A stretch of 64,000 nucleotides of DNA from Albidovulum litorale (GCF_025751495.1 NZ_JAOWKZ010000001.1:813920-877919); one strand, 5' to 3'; positions 55,304 through 64,000 are shown, counted from the stretch's first letter. Notes: generated by a model not told the origin, from the letters alone. Numbers and translations: made by a program.

Positions 55304-56590
55304 ATGGCCAGGACTTACGGTTTCGACACATTGCAGATTCATGCGGGCGCCCGCCCCGACCCCGCGACCGGCGCGCGACAGGTGCCGATCTACCAGACGA
55401 CGGCCTATGTCTTTCGCGATGCCGATCATGCGGCCGCACTCTTCAACCTTCAGGAAGTGGGCTATATCTATTCCCGCCTGACCAACCCGACCGTCGCAGC
55501 ACTCGCCGAACGCATCGCGACGCTGGAGGGTGGCCAGGGCGCGGTCTGCTGTTCCTCGGGCCATGCCGCGCAGATCATGGCCTTGTTCCCGCTGATGGGA
55601 CCAGGCTGCAATATCATCGCGTCGACCCGTCTCTACGGCGGCACCGTCACCCAGTTCAGCCAGACGATAAAACGCTTCGGCTGGTCGGCGAAATTCGTCG
55701 ACACTGATGATCTTGCTGCGGTCGAGGCGGCGATTGACGACAACACCCGTGCGATCTTCTGCGAGTCGATCGCCAATCCGGGCGGCTATGTCACGGACAT
55801 TCCGGCGCTGGCCGGTGTCGCCGACAAAGCGGGGCTGCCGCTCATCGTCGACAACACGTCAGCCACGCCCTATCTCTGCCGCCCGATCGAGATGGGGGCG
55901 ACGCTGGTGGTGCATTCGACCACCAAGTACCTCACCGGCAACGGCACCGTGACCGGCGGCTGCATCGTGGATTCGGGTAAGTTCGATTGGTCGGCTTCCG
56001 GCAAGTTCCCCTCGATGTCGGAACCCGAACCCGCCTATCACGGGCTGAAATTCCACGAAACCTTCGGACCCCTTGCCTATACCTTCCATTCCATCGCCAT
56101 CGGCCTTCGCGATCTCGGCATGACGATGAACCCCCAGGCCGCGCATTACACGCTTCTGGGGATCGAGACGCTGAGCCTGCGGATGGAACGCCACGTTGCC
56201 AATGCGAAGAAGGTCGCCGAATGGCTGGAGAACGATCCCCGTGTCGACTACGTGACCTATGCCGGCCTCGCCTCTTCACCCTATGCGGACAGGGCGGCAA
56301 AGCTCTATCCGAAAGGCGCAGGCGCCTTATTCACCTTCGCGGTCAAGGGCGGCTATCAGGCCTGCGTGAAGCTCGTGGATTCACTCGAACTCTTCAGCCA
56401 CGTGGCGAATCTCGGCGATACCCGTTCGCTGATCATCCACTCGGCCTCCACCACCCACCGCCAGCTCAGCGAAGAGCAGCAGAAGGCGGCCGGTGCGGCC
56501 CCGAACGTCGTGCGTGTGTCGATCGGGATCGAGGATGCCGACGACATCATCGCCGACCTCGATCAGGCACTGGCCAAGGCGACGGCCTGA
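55304..56590 (+). CDS. metY: O-acetylhomoserine (thiol)-lyase, Cys/Met metabolism PLP enzyme
   Basis: 428 residues. The start YGFDTLQIHAGARPDPATGA and the PLP-binding Lys in VVHSTTKYLTGNGTVTGG (about residue 207) define the MetY group (O-acetylhomoserine sulfhydrylase). It makes homocysteine or methionine precursors from O-acetylhomoserine in the cytoplasm. GGAGAC precedes the ATG. It converges on the SIMPL gene with a strong terminator between. Confidence 0.93.
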   Translation: MARTYGFDTLQIHAGARPDPATGARQVPIYQTTAYVFRDADHAAALFNLQEVGYIYSRLTNPTVAALAERIATLEGGQGAVCCSSGHAAQIMALFPLMGPGCNIIASTRLYGGTVTQFSQTIKRFGWSAKFVDTDDLAAVEAAIDDNTRAIFCESIANPGGYVTDIPALAGVADKAGLPLIVDNTSATPYLCRPIEMGATLVVHSTTKYLTGNGTVTGGCIVDSGKFDWSASGKFPSMSEPEPAYHGLKFHETFGPLAYTFHSIAIGLRDLGMTMNPQAAHYTLLGIETLSLRMERHVANAKKVAEWLENDPRVDYVTYAGLASSPYADRAAKLYPKGAGALFTFAVKGGYQACVKLVDSLELFSHVANLGDTRSLIIHSASTTHRQLSEEQQKAAGAAPNVVRVSIGIEDADDIIADLDQALAKATA

Positions 56591-56622
56591 AAAACAGCAA
56601 GGTGGGCCCCGGCCCACCTTGC
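56590..56622 (-). terminator. Intrinsic terminator between metY and the SIMPL gene
   Basis: A perfect 12-bp stem: GCAAGGTGGGCC (56597-56608) with GGCCCACCTTGC (56611-56622). On the minus strand it is followed by TGTTTTT, so it is a canonical terminator for the SIMPL gene; the stem would also block metY transcripts. Confidence 0.85.
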
Positions 56623-56637
56623 CGACCCGCTTCGGCT

Positions 56638-57339
56638 TTATTCGGCGATCTCGTAGACGATCGACACGGACGCGCCGAGATTGACCTCGCCCGTGGCCAC
56701 CGGCACATCCGCCGCGCCCTTAGCGAAACTCGCCTCGGCCATCATCACCGGGCCGCGCGGCTGGAAGCCTGCCGGTTCCGAGATCGACAGGACCCTGCCG
56801 AGCTTGACCCCCGCGGCCTCGGCGTAAAGCGCAGCCTTGTGCGCCGCGTCGGCCACGGCGCGCCGCCGCGCCTCGTCGATGGCTGACGCGTCGTCCTCAA
56901 GACCGAAGCTGAGCCCGTTCAGCGTATTGGCGCCCTCGGACACGACCCCGTCCAATACGCCTCCGACCGCCGCGAGGTCGCGCACCCGGACCGTCACCAT
57001 GTTCATCGCCAGATAACCGGTGATCTTCGGCTGACCGCCGTTCGAACCGCCATAGTCGTAGCGCGGGCCGAGCGACAGGCCCGAGGTCTGGATGTCCCGG
57101 TCCTCGATCGCCTCGGCCTTCAGCCGGGCAATCACCGCCGCAACCGCCTCGGAATTGGCGCCGAGCGCTGACGAGGCGGTGTCCCCCTCGGTCGTCACCC
57201 CGAGCGATACCATCGCCATATCCGGCGCGGCCTCGACCTGCCCTTCGCCGGTCACCGTGATCGTGGCGGGTCCCGTCTCGGCGGCCAAAACCGGGCCTGA
57301 CAGGGCAAGAATGACCGTGAAGATACTGAACAAGCGCAT
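56638..57339 (-). CDS. SIMPL domain (DUF541) periplasmic protein
   Basis: 233 residues from ATG 57339, with GGAGGG five bases upstream. A signal peptide (MRLFSIFTVILALSGPVLA) leads into the SIMPL domain (ITVTGEGQVEAAPDMAMVSLGV, then LGPRYDYGGSNGG). Members are secreted proteins (for example BP26/OMP28 of Brucella) with unclear stress-related roles. Confidence 0.92.
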   Translation of the reverse strand: MRLFSIFTVILALSGPVLAAETGPATITVTGEGQVEAAPDMAMVSLGVTTEGDTASSALGANSEAVAAVIARLKAEAIEDRDIQTSGLSLGPRYDYGGSNGGQPKITGYLAMNMVTVRVRDLAAVGGVLDGVVSEGANTLNGLSFGLEDDASAIDEARRRAVADAAHKAALYAEAAGVKLGRVLSISEPAGFQPRGPVMMAEASFAKGAADVPVATGEVNLGASVSIVYEIAE

Positions 57340-57496
57340 GAATCCCTCCATATTGCGCGACAATCATCAAGGCTTTGACGTTCCTCGCAAGCAGTTCCTT
57401 GGCGGCACGGCTTTCCATGGGCAAGAATCTGCTTTAGGACAGAAATCAGGTGGTATGCGGCTTTGGTGTGGGCCGCGATAATGTTACTTGCGCACA

Positions 57497-60331
57497 ATGG
57501 AACCCGGTTTTTCACTTAGACTCGACCATGATGCGGTCGACCTGCTCGCCCGTGCCGGGGATGGCTGGGAAGAGCTCGGCCGTGCCGATTTCGCTGATCC
57601 CGAACTCGACGGACAACTCGCCGAATTGCGCGACCTTGCTGCAGCGCTCTCACCGGACGGGTTCGCCACAAAGCTGGTGCTGCCCGCTTCGCAGATTCTC
57701 TACACCGAGGCCGATGCGCCGGGCCCCGATGAAGACGCGCGCTGTCGCCAGATCGCCGGGGCACTGGAGGGCCGCACGCCCTATTCGGTCGAGGATCTGG
57801 TCTTTGACTGGGCGGAACAGGACGGAACTGTCCGGGTCGCCGTCGTGGCCCGCGACACGCTTGCCGAGGCCGAGGCCTTTGCGGAAGAACATGGCTTTCA
57901 CCCGCTCTGCTTCGCCGCCGCGCCCGACCCTGACCAGTTCCCGCGCGAACCCTCTTTCGGCCTGACCCGGTCGGGCGCGAAACTTGTTGACGAGGGAAAC
58001 GACCTCGTCGGTAGATCGGAGGCTTTGGGCGTCGTAGAGACCGATAGCACGGTGGACGATCCAGCGGCAGGAACCGACGACGAGGCGGAAGCGGAAGACG
58101 CGACACGTGTCGATGATCTGGCATCGGCCAAGCCCGAAAGCGATGAACCGGCGACGGCCACAACCAGAGACACGCCGGAAGATGTTTCCGGCGGTGACGT
58201 CCCGGACGTGGAGGCGGCGGTACAGCCCGAAGCCCGCGATCCGGACATGGTCGTCAGCGCCGATGTCTTGCCCGGCGAGGCCAGGCCCAGTCCCGCCGAC
58301 CATGTCATGGCCGACCGCACAGAGCGCGACCACGCGGAAACCGAGCTGGGCATCACCGCCGGGCTCGTCCCGGACGACGCGGAGGAGTTGTCCGCGGACG
58401 GCCAGACCCTATCCGACCCCGACGACCCGCTTCAGGACGAGCTTGACACGGATCTCGGACCAGAACCGGCTTCGGCGGGGGAGGCCGCAGAGGCCCCCTT
58501 CATCGCGGTCGATGACATGCCGGACGTCGATGAGACGGCGGACCTGCCGGAACTGCCCGTTGTTCCGGCAGCCCCGGCCTTCGCATCGCGCCGTGTGGGT
58601 CCGGCAGTCCCGCCCGGAAAGCCGGAAACACCCAGCCTGGCCGCGCGGCCGTCCCGGTTCAACCTGCCCGGTTTCGGCCGGTCCGCGACAGACAAAAGCC
58701 GAGGCGTGACAGGCGCCGATGTGGCGGTGGACGATACACCAGCCGCCGAGCCACGCATTCAGACGCCGCGCGTTAAGGCTCCGCGCGTTCCGTCTGTGCA
58801 TCTGACCGACGCACGTCATGGCACAAGGGCTCAGTTGCAGGCACGGCAGAAAGCCGCCGAAATGATCCCACCACCCGCGGACAGGGAGGCGGGAGCATTC
58901 GAGATCGGGCTCGGCCTGCGCAATGCCCCACCCCTGCGGCTCAAGCTCGGCCTCGTTCTTGTCGCGGCACTCTTGGTCCTGATGGCGCTTGTGGGCTTTG
59001 GGTCGCTCTGGTTCTCGGATGCCTCCGCCCCGTCGGAACCCGCCACCGTCGCAGACGCGCCCGCGATTACCGAAATGACAGAAACGGCGGCAGAGTCCGA
59101 GGTGCCGACAGATGTGGTCGCCGCAGCTTCTGCGCCAGAGGTCGACCAGATAGCGGTTGCGGAACCCCCGGCAGACACCACCCCACCGGCGCCCGAAACC
59201 ACGGTCACGGAAGATGTAGCACTCGCCGCGCCGGACCTGTCCGCCCCGGATGCCGGGACGATCTGGACAAGCCCGCCAAGCACCGCCGACACCCCGCCGC
59301 CCAGCGCAGATGTGCCCCCGTCGATCGGTACGGAATCCGATCCCGGCACTGATGCAGCCCCGGTTCTGAGCCTTCTCGCCCCCACGACAACCTCACCCGA
59401 TCCGGGCCTGAAGCCCCAACCGGTGCCCCCTCCGCCGGGTACCGAATACCAGTTCGACGCCAATGGGTTCATCGTCCCGACCGCGGACGGGGTGCGGACA
59501 CCGGATGGCGTCACGGTCTTCGCGGGACGCCCCCCCGTCGCCCCTGTGGCCCGGCCCGCCGCACTTCTGCCCGCCACAGAGCCGGAGCCGGAAACGCCGG
59601 ACCCCGCACCGGCACTGGAAGCTGAACCCGAGGCCGCCGCCACGTCTGACCCAGCATCGCCCGATGCAGGTCCGTCTGACACCGCCACGGCAGAGGACCC
59701 ATCCGCCCCGGCAGAAGACGCGCCCCTGCCCGCCCCGGTCGATCCGGCCCATGCCGCCCTGAAGCCGAAGCCCCGCCCCGCAGCCCTCGTGGCCGCGACC
59801 GAGGCCCGGATCGCGGAGGAAGAGGCCGAGGCGGAAGCGCTGGCGCAAGCACTGGCCTCGGCCACGCCACAGGCCGTGGCAACATCGCTGCGCCCGCGCG
59901 CGCGCCCTGAAGGACTGAGACCCGTGGTTATCGCGGCCACCCCGGCGGTCGACGACGCGGTCGCGGCAGCGGTTGCGGCCAGCCTTGCCGTTCCCGAGGC
60001 ACCGACGCAAGCAGCGCCTCAGGCGGCACCGGAGGAAGAGATCGACGAACCCGAACCGGTTTCGGCAGCCCCGAACATTCCGACCACTGCCACGGTGGCC
60101 AAGCAGGCGACGATCAAGAACGCGATCAACCTGCGTGAAATCAGTCTGATCGGCATCTACGGTTCCTCCGCCAACCGCCGGGCGCTGGTGCGGATGCCCA
60201 ACGGGCGCTACGTCAAGCTGAAGATCGGCGACCGGCTCGATGGCGGTCAGGTGGCGGCCATCGGCGACAGCGAACTGAGTTACGTCAAGCGCGGCAAAAC
60301 CATCGTCTTGAAAATCCTCAAGAACGGCTGA
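57497..60331 (+). CDS. Large single-pass membrane protein with acidic linker and GspC/PilP-like C-terminal domain
   Basis: 944 residues from ATG 57497. Parts in order: a folded N-terminal cytoplasmic domain (residues 1-150; GFATKLVLPASQILYTEA resembles the actin-like part of GspL/PilM proteins); an acidic Asp/Glu/Ala/Pro-rich linker (about 170-450); one membrane helix (about 482-506); a Pro/Ala-rich periplasmic linker; and a compact domain at about 874-944 (INLREISLIGIYGSSANRRA, then MPNGRYVKLKIGDRLDGGQV) that looks like the HR domain of GspC or PilP. This suggests a bridge in an envelope-spanning machine. Function is unproven. Confidence 0.78.
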   Translation: MEPGFSLRLDHDAVDLLARAGDGWEELGRADFADPELDGQLAELRDLAAALSPDGFATKLVLPASQILYTEADAPGPDEDARCRQIAGALEGRTPYSVEDLVFDWAEQDGTVRVAVVARDTLAEAEAFAEEHGFHPLCFAAAPDPDQFPREPSFGLTRSGAKLVDEGNDLVGRSEALGVVETDSTVDDPAAGTDDEAEAEDATRVDDLASAKPESDEPATATTRDTPEDVSGGDVPDVEAAVQPEARDPDMVVSADVLPGEARPSPADHVMADRTERDHAETELGITAGLVPDDAEELSADGQTLSDPDDPLQDELDTDLGPEPASAGEAAEAPFIAVDDMPDVDETADLPELPVVPAAPAFASRRVGPAVPPGKPETPSLAARPSRFNLPGFGRSATDKSRGVTGADVAVDDTPAAEPRIQTPRVKAPRVPSVHLTDARHGTRAQLQARQKAAEMIPPPADREAGAFEIGLGLRNAPPLRLKLGLVLVAALLVLMALVGFGSLWFSDASAPSEPATVADAPAITEMTETAAESEVPTDVVAAASAPEVDQIAVAEPPADTTPPAPETTVTEDVALAAPDLSAPDAGTIWTSPPSTADTPPPSADVPPSIGTESDPGTDAAPVLSLLAPTTTSPDPGLKPQPVPPPPGTEYQFDANGFIVPTADGVRTPDGVTVFAGRPPVAPVARPAALLPATEPEPETPDPAPALEAEPEAAATSDPASPDAGPSDTATAEDPSAPAEDAPLPAPVDPAHAALKPKPRPAALVAATEARIAEEEAEAEALAQALASATPQAVATSLRPRARPEGLRPVVIAATPAVDDAVAAAVAASLAVPEAPTQAAPQAAPEEEIDEPEPVSAAPNIPTTATVAKQATIKNAINLREISLIGIYGSSANRRALVRMPNGRYVKLKIGDRLDGGQVAAIGDSELSYVKRGKTIVLKILKNG

Positions 60332-60337
60332 AGACAT

Positions 60338-60357
60338 TCCCAAAGAGCATTTTGGGA
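60338..60357 (+). terminator. Hairpin after the large membrane protein gene
   Basis: TCCCAAA (60338-60344) pairs with TTTGGGA (60351-60357) around six bases, seven bases after the stop codon, followed by a mild T-containing stretch. A plausible weak terminator. Confidence 0.45.
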
Positions 60358-60471
60358 TTCATTGCAGTTTCAGAAAACCTTCAGGCCACCTTCCGGACTT
60401 CTCTCACGCCTTCTGACACGCTCTGAACAGGGACGGTGCGATGCCGCCCCGACCGGATCAGGAGGCACGAA

Positions 60472-60702
60472 ATGGCCGACATTACCCTTCATCACACCCT
60501 GCCCCACCCGCTCAGCCGAATTCAATCCGTCTGGAAGACATACAAGCTGTGGAATCTGAAACGGCAGGCAGACGCGGAACTCCGCGCGGCGGTCGAACGC
60601 CTCGCGGCGCTCTCGCCGCATTATCTGGACGACATCGGAATCGCACCGATTGATCTCACTGGAACCAATGCGACGCCACAGGCGCCCGCGTGTCGCGCTT
60701 GA
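60472..60702 (+). CDS. DUF1127-type small protein
   Basis: 76 residues from ATG 60472; AGGAGG six bases upstream is a near-perfect ribosome site. The C-terminal half (LAALSPHYLDDIGIAPIDL) has the L-x-D-I-G motif of DUF1127 proteins, small Arg-rich proteins linked to phosphate, RNA turnover and stress control in alphaproteobacteria. It directly precedes the winged-helix regulator. Confidence 0.82.
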   Translation: MADITLHHTLPHPLSRIQSVWKTYKLWNLKRQADAELRAAVERLAALSPHYLDDIGIAPIDLTGTNATPQAPACRA

Positions 60703-60755
60703 CACGGATTGTCTCTCTCCGCGAGCATGCCGCTTCCATCGCGGAGCGTGAAGGC

Positions 60756-62288
60756 ATGGCGGACAACAATCAGGATGGGCGCATTGCACTCGGACCGGTA
60801 TCGCTCGACGTCCACAATGGCACGCTCAGCCGCGACGGTGAGACGATTGAACTGCGCGCCAAGTCCTTTGCGCTCTTGTGCCATCTGGCGCGCAATAGGG
60901 GCCGTGTGGTGACCAAGGCGGAGCTGCTCGACACGATATGGCCCGATGTGACCGTCACCGAGGATTCCCTGACCCAGACGATCAGAGATATCCGGCGCGC
61001 CCTCGGTCCTGACGCAAGCGACATGATCCGCACGGTGCCAAGGCGTGGCTACATGCTCGCAGAGGCGACCGACCTCGCAGAGTCCGGGCTGAGCACCAGC
61101 CGAGATCTGCCGCGCATCGCGATCCTGCCGTTCGCAGATCAGACCGGCCAACCGGAACTCAGCGCCCGCATCGAGTTCGTGAATGACGGGATCGGAATGG
61201 GTCTGGCAAGGTTCCGGACCCTGACCGTCATCGCGCGCCATTCGGTTGAATCCGCCGTCGAAGATGCCGGGCGCGACCTCGTCCGCGTGGGGGAAAAACT
61301 GCGGGCGGACTACCTTGTCGACGGCACGGCACGCCCGGGACCCAACGGACCGGTCCTTGCGCTCCGTCTCAACGACTGCGCGGACGGTTCAATGGTCTGG
61401 GCCGAGATTTTCGATTGCTCCGGCGACGCGATCCTGACGCTGCAGGACGACGCGACAGTCCGGATCGTCGGCCAACTCGCCTCGGCGCTCCTGATCGAAG
61501 GGCGAAGCAGCTCGGTGGAACGGCCAACTTCCAACGTGACCGCGTTCGACCACTACGCGAAAGCGATGGCCCTGATGCGGCGGGCGGACCCGGCTCTGAT
61601 CGATGAATCGCGCGTGCATCTGGAGCAGGCAATCGCGGTCGATCCCGGTTTCGGCCTCGCCTGGTCCTGGCTCGCCTGGGCGGAACTGGCCCAGCATGGC
61701 TATGGTCTTGCCAGCGACGAGGTTCGGCAGCGCGCGCGCACTTACGCGCAACGCGGCGTTGAAATCGCTCCGGCCGAACCGCGCACGCTGGCCGCGCTCG
61801 GCTACGTGCAGTCGTTTACCGGGGAGTATGAAGCTGCAGAGGCCAATATCTCACAATCGCTGAGGCTGAACCCGTCGAGTGCGGACAGCCTGCACGACAT
61901 GGCGATCCTGATGCTTGTTCGGTGCAGGCCCGCCGAGACACTGAACTGCCTGGCACGGTTGGACGAAATCCAGCCGATCCGCAGTGGCCATTATTATGTG
62001 ATCCAGTTCGAGGCGCTCTATCAGCTCCGCCGCTATGAAGAAGCGGCGCAGGCGATGGCGCGCGTTGCGCACCCCGATCTGCGCCAGCGGGTCTGGGCTG
62101 CCGCAATCGCAGCGCAGCTCGGCCGCGATGACGACGTCCGGCGGCACCTCGGCGCCGTAGCGGCTGAAGCGCCGGACTGGAATCACCTTGCGGCCGCCGA
62201 GAGGTCTTATACGTACGAACACCCGGGTGAGCGCGAGCACATGCTGGACGGCATCCGAATGGCACTGGCGATCTGGCGGAAAGGCTGA
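60756..62288 (+). CDS. Winged-helix transcriptional regulator with TolB-like and TPR domains
   Basis: 510 residues from ATG 60756 (an in-frame GTG at 60690 would overlap the DUF1127 gene). An OmpR/PhoB-type winged helix (residues about 5-100; RAKSFALLCHLARNRGRVVT, then RRALGPDASDMIRTVPRRGY) is followed by an adenylate-cyclase-associated/TolB-like domain (IAILPFADQTGQPELSARIE) and TPR repeats (from about 270). Unlike CadC there is no membrane helix, so it is probably a cytoplasmic regulator. Signal and targets unknown; the DUF1127 gene just upstream may be linked. Confidence 0.85.
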   Translation: MADNNQDGRIALGPVSLDVHNGTLSRDGETIELRAKSFALLCHLARNRGRVVTKAELLDTIWPDVTVTEDSLTQTIRDIRRALGPDASDMIRTVPRRGYMLAEATDLAESGLSTSRDLPRIAILPFADQTGQPELSARIEFVNDGIGMGLARFRTLTVIARHSVESAVEDAGRDLVRVGEKLRADYLVDGTARPGPNGPVLALRLNDCADGSMVWAEIFDCSGDAILTLQDDATVRIVGQLASALLIEGRSSSVERPTSNVTAFDHYAKAMALMRRADPALIDESRVHLEQAIAVDPGFGLAWSWLAWAELAQHGYGLASDEVRQRARTYAQRGVEIAPAEPRTLAALGYVQSFTGEYEAAEANISQSLRLNPSSADSLHDMAILMLVRCRPAETLNCLARLDEIQPIRSGHYYVIQFEALYQLRRYEEAAQAMARVAHPDLRQRVWAAAIAAQLGRDDDVRRHLGAVAAEAPDWNHLAAAERSYTYEHPGEREHMLDGIRMALAIWRKG

Positions 62289-62328
62289 GGGGCGCGTCGC
62301 TTGCCGGACGCTACCCCCGCCCCCTCCC

Positions 62329-63423
62329 TTAGCTCGCCTTGAGAACGCCCCGTGCGATCTGGTCGGCCTCGATGGATTCGAACAAGGCCTTGAAGTTGCC
62401 CTCGCCGAACCCGTCATCGCCCTTCCTTTGAATAAACTCGAAGAAAATCGGCCCGATCACGGTCTTCGAGAAGATCTGCAATAAGATCCGCGTCTCGCCG
62501 CCGTCGACCACGCCTTCGCCGTCAATCAGAACGCCGTGCTTTTCCATCTTGTCGAGCGGCTCCTCATGGCCGACCACCCGGTCGCGGCTCATCTCGTAAT
62601 AGCTCATCGGCGGTTTCGGCATGAACCGCAGGCCGCGGTCGTGAATGGCGTCGGTCGCGCCATAGATATCCTCGGTCCCGACCGCGATATGCTGGATCCC
62701 CTCGCCCTTGTACCGTTTCAGATACTCGACGATCTGGCCCTTCTCGCCCCGGTCCTCGTTGATCGGGATGCGGATGCGGCCGCAGGGTGAGGTCAGCGCC
62801 CGTGAGTACAGGCCGGTGAATTTGCCCTGAATGTCGAAGAAGCGGATTTCCCTGAAGTTGAAAAGGTCACCATAGAACCTGAACCACGTGTCCATATTGC
62901 CCTTGTGGACATTGTGGGTCAGGTGATCGAGATAGTAGAAACCCACGCCTTCCGGTTTTGACTTCGACAGCCAGTCGAATTCCTTATTATAGGGCGAGGT
63001 CTCGTAGTACTTGTCGATGAAGTAGATCAGCGACCCGCCGATGCCACGGATCGCGGGTACGTCCATCGTCTTGTCGTCGCCCTCATAGGGCTCGGCCCCC
63101 ATCGCGACGGCATGGTCGAAAGCGTGTTTCGCATCGACCACCCGCCAGCCCATCGACGGTGCGCAGGGCCCGTGTTCTGCGACAAAGCGCGCGGCAAAGC
63201 TGCCGGGCTCGGCGTTCAGGATGTAGGTGATATCGCCCTGCTGCCAAAGCTCGATATCCTTCGAACGATGGCGCCCCACAAGCTCATATCCCATCCGGGC
63301 GAAAAGCTGCCGAAGCTCCTCTGGTTCGGGATGGGCAAACTCGACGAATTCGAACCCGTCGGTTCCGGCGGGATTGGTTTCGGATATCACCGATTTCGGG
63401 GCGGAATGGGGAAATGGACCCAT
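62329..63423 (-). CDS. hppD: 4-hydroxyphenylpyruvate dioxygenase
   Basis: 364 residues; AGGAG lies five bases before the ATG. The iron-binding residues are seen in YYLDHLTHNV (His, about residue 165), GIQHIAVGTEDIY (His, about 245) and IGPIFFEFIQR (Glu, about 325). It turns 4-hydroxyphenylpyruvate into homogentisate in tyrosine breakdown. The following steps (hmgA etc.) are not in the window. A divergent Lrp/AsnC regulator gene suggests control by an aromatic amino acid. Confidence 0.96.
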   Translation of the reverse strand: MGPFPHSAPKSVISETNPAGTDGFEFVEFAHPEPEELRQLFARMGYELVGRHRSKDIELWQQGDITYILNAEPGSFAARFVAEHGPCAPSMGWRVVDAKHAFDHAVAMGAEPYEGDDKTMDVPAIRGIGGSLIYFIDKYYETSPYNKEFDWLSKSKPEGVGFYYLDHLTHNVHKGNMDTWFRFYGDLFNFREIRFFDIQGKFTGLYSRALTSPCGRIRIPINEDRGEKGQIVEYLKRYKGEGIQHIAVGTEDIYGATDAIHDRGLRFMPKPPMSYYEMSRDRVVGHEEPLDKMEKHGVLIDGEGVVDGGETRILLQIFSKTVIGPIFFEFIQRKGDDGFGEGNFKALFESIEADQIARGVLKAS

Positions 63424-63529
63424 GAAATTCTCCTGTGCGCATTCATGGTCATTTTACCGCACCTGTCACGCATCTGTTGCGCATTTGAAATAAGAACTTG
63501 ATGTACATATGCGCGTTTTCCGCGCTATA

Positions 63530-63547
63530 CTTGCAAAATCATGCAAG
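63530..63547. promoter_or_regulatory. Inverted repeat over the AsnC-family start codon
   Basis: CTTGCA (63530-63535), six bases, TGCAAG (63542-63547). It overlaps the start codon of the regulator at 63541, as expected for an autoregulatory Lrp/AsnC site, and lies in the divergent region with hppD. Confidence 0.5.
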
Positions 63548-64000
63548 ATTCACGCATCACGCTCGATGAGACCGACTCACGGCTCCTGGCCGCGCTGCAA
63601 CGCGATGCGCATCTGACCTCGCAGGAGCTGGGCGAAGAGTTGAACCTCTCGCCCAGCCAGGCGGGTCGCAGACGCCAGCGGCTGGAGGCCGAGGGGCTGA
63701 TCCAGAGCTATGCCGCAAAACTCGATCCCCTGCGCCTCGGCCTTGCCGTTCAGGCCTTCGTTCAGGTCCAGATGGCCCGTCACGGGGCCGACACAACGAC
63801 GGCCTTTTCCCGCCTCGTCGCCACCCAGCCCGAGATCACATCTGCGTGGACCCTGACCGGAGAGGCGGATTATCTACTCCGCGTCTATTGCGAAGACCTC
63901 GCAGGCCTGAACAGACTGATCCATCAGGTCCTGCTCGCCCACCCCGCCGTTTCACGGGTTCAAAGCCAGATCGTGATGGACCAGTTCAAACCCGACGCCC
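63541..64000 (+). CDS. Lrp/AsnC family transcriptional regulator (3' end outside window)
   Basis: About 153 residues are visible and the frame is still open at the right edge. The N-terminal helix-turn-helix (LDETDSRLLAALQRDAHLTS, then ELNLSPSQAGRRRQRLEAEG) and the C-terminal RAM-type domain (from about residue 75; AWTLTGEADYLLRVYCEDL) are typical. The full protein should be about 155-165 residues, so it is almost complete. It is divergent from hppD and probably regulates aromatic amino acid breakdown. Confidence 0.92.
   Translation, partial: MQDSRITLDETDSRLLAALQRDAHLTSQELGEELNLSPSQAGRRRQRLEAEGLIQSYAAKLDPLRLGLAVQAFVQVQMARHGADTTTAFSRLVATQPEITSAWTLTGEADYLLRVYCEDLAGLNRLIHQVLLAHPAVSRVQSQIVMDQFKPDA

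Noticed and set aside
58831-59940. A 369-codon minus-strand frame inside the large membrane protein gene
   Set aside because: Its Ala/Ser/Gly-rich low-complexity translation is the complement of the Pro/Ala-rich linker; the plus-strand frame continues into a folded domain.

Overview
The window looks like chromosome of a GC-rich alphaproteobacterium, most likely a Rhodobacteraceae (Rhodobacterales) member. I base this on the block murA / DUF2948 / GNAT / hisD / UPF0262 / low-molecular-weight phosphatase, the companion block infA / maf / short RNase E/G / yacG / tRNA-Phe, a DUF1127 protein, and a hairpin repeat of a kind I associate with this order. No rRNA, CRISPR array or intact transposase was seen. 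Three tRNAs are present: Ala(CGC), Phe(GAA) and Thr(GGT).

Layout. 0-18 kb is a surface-polysaccharide locus. Eleven tightly packed minus-strand genes encode a UDP-glucuronate decarboxylase-like epimerase, a polytopic membrane protein, two GT2 glycosyltransferases, a GT39-like membrane transferase, an AsnB-type amidotransferase, GtrA, an FAD oxidoreductase, a polysaccharide deacetylase, a flippase and a GT4 transferase. The divergent plus-strand operon rfbCBDA makes dTDP-L-rhamnose. A partial GMC oxidoreductase enters from the left edge. 18-27 kb holds pxpA without visible partners, an RND efflux adaptor/permease pair, tRNA-Ala, deoD, a YafY/WYL regulator coupled to a VOC protein, and a nitrilase-family hydrolase.

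27-29.3 kb is the housekeeping block infA-maf-rng-yacG-tRNA-Phe. Directly after tRNA-Phe lies a decayed tyrosine recombinase with two in-frame stops. Beyond it, 29.9-45 kb is a catabolic accessory region: a GntR-controlled operon that fits 4-hydroxyproline breakdown (DapA-family deaminase, FAD oxidase, proline-racemase-family epimerase), a FrcABC-like sugar importer with a divergent ROK regulator, and a LIV-type importer in one operon with a hydantoin/Asp-Glu racemase, facing a second GntR regulator. Both GntR genes have clusters of TTGTCGAC-like sites upstream.

45.4-51.3 kb is housekeeping again (GNAT, NTF2-like, phosphatase, UPF0262, hisD, GNAT, DUF2948, murA, a 50-residue basic protein). 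51.4-64 kb carries tRNA-Thr, conserved hypotheticals, a cytochrome c, a DegP-like protease, a small lipoprotein, metY, a SIMPL protein, a 944-residue membrane protein with a GspC/PilP-like tail, DUF1127, a winged-helix/TPR regulator, hppD and a partial Lrp/AsnC regulator.

The most interesting structural reading is that 27.05-46.45 kb appears inverted. Flipping it would rejoin phosphatase-to-infA on one side and nitrilase-NTF2-GNAT on the other, with the tRNA-Phe island inside. I found no clearly new defence or mobile system. The strongest leads are this rearrangement, the integrase scar that supplies the 3' end of a GntR gene, the paired GntR operator clusters, and the unusual polysaccharide gene set.
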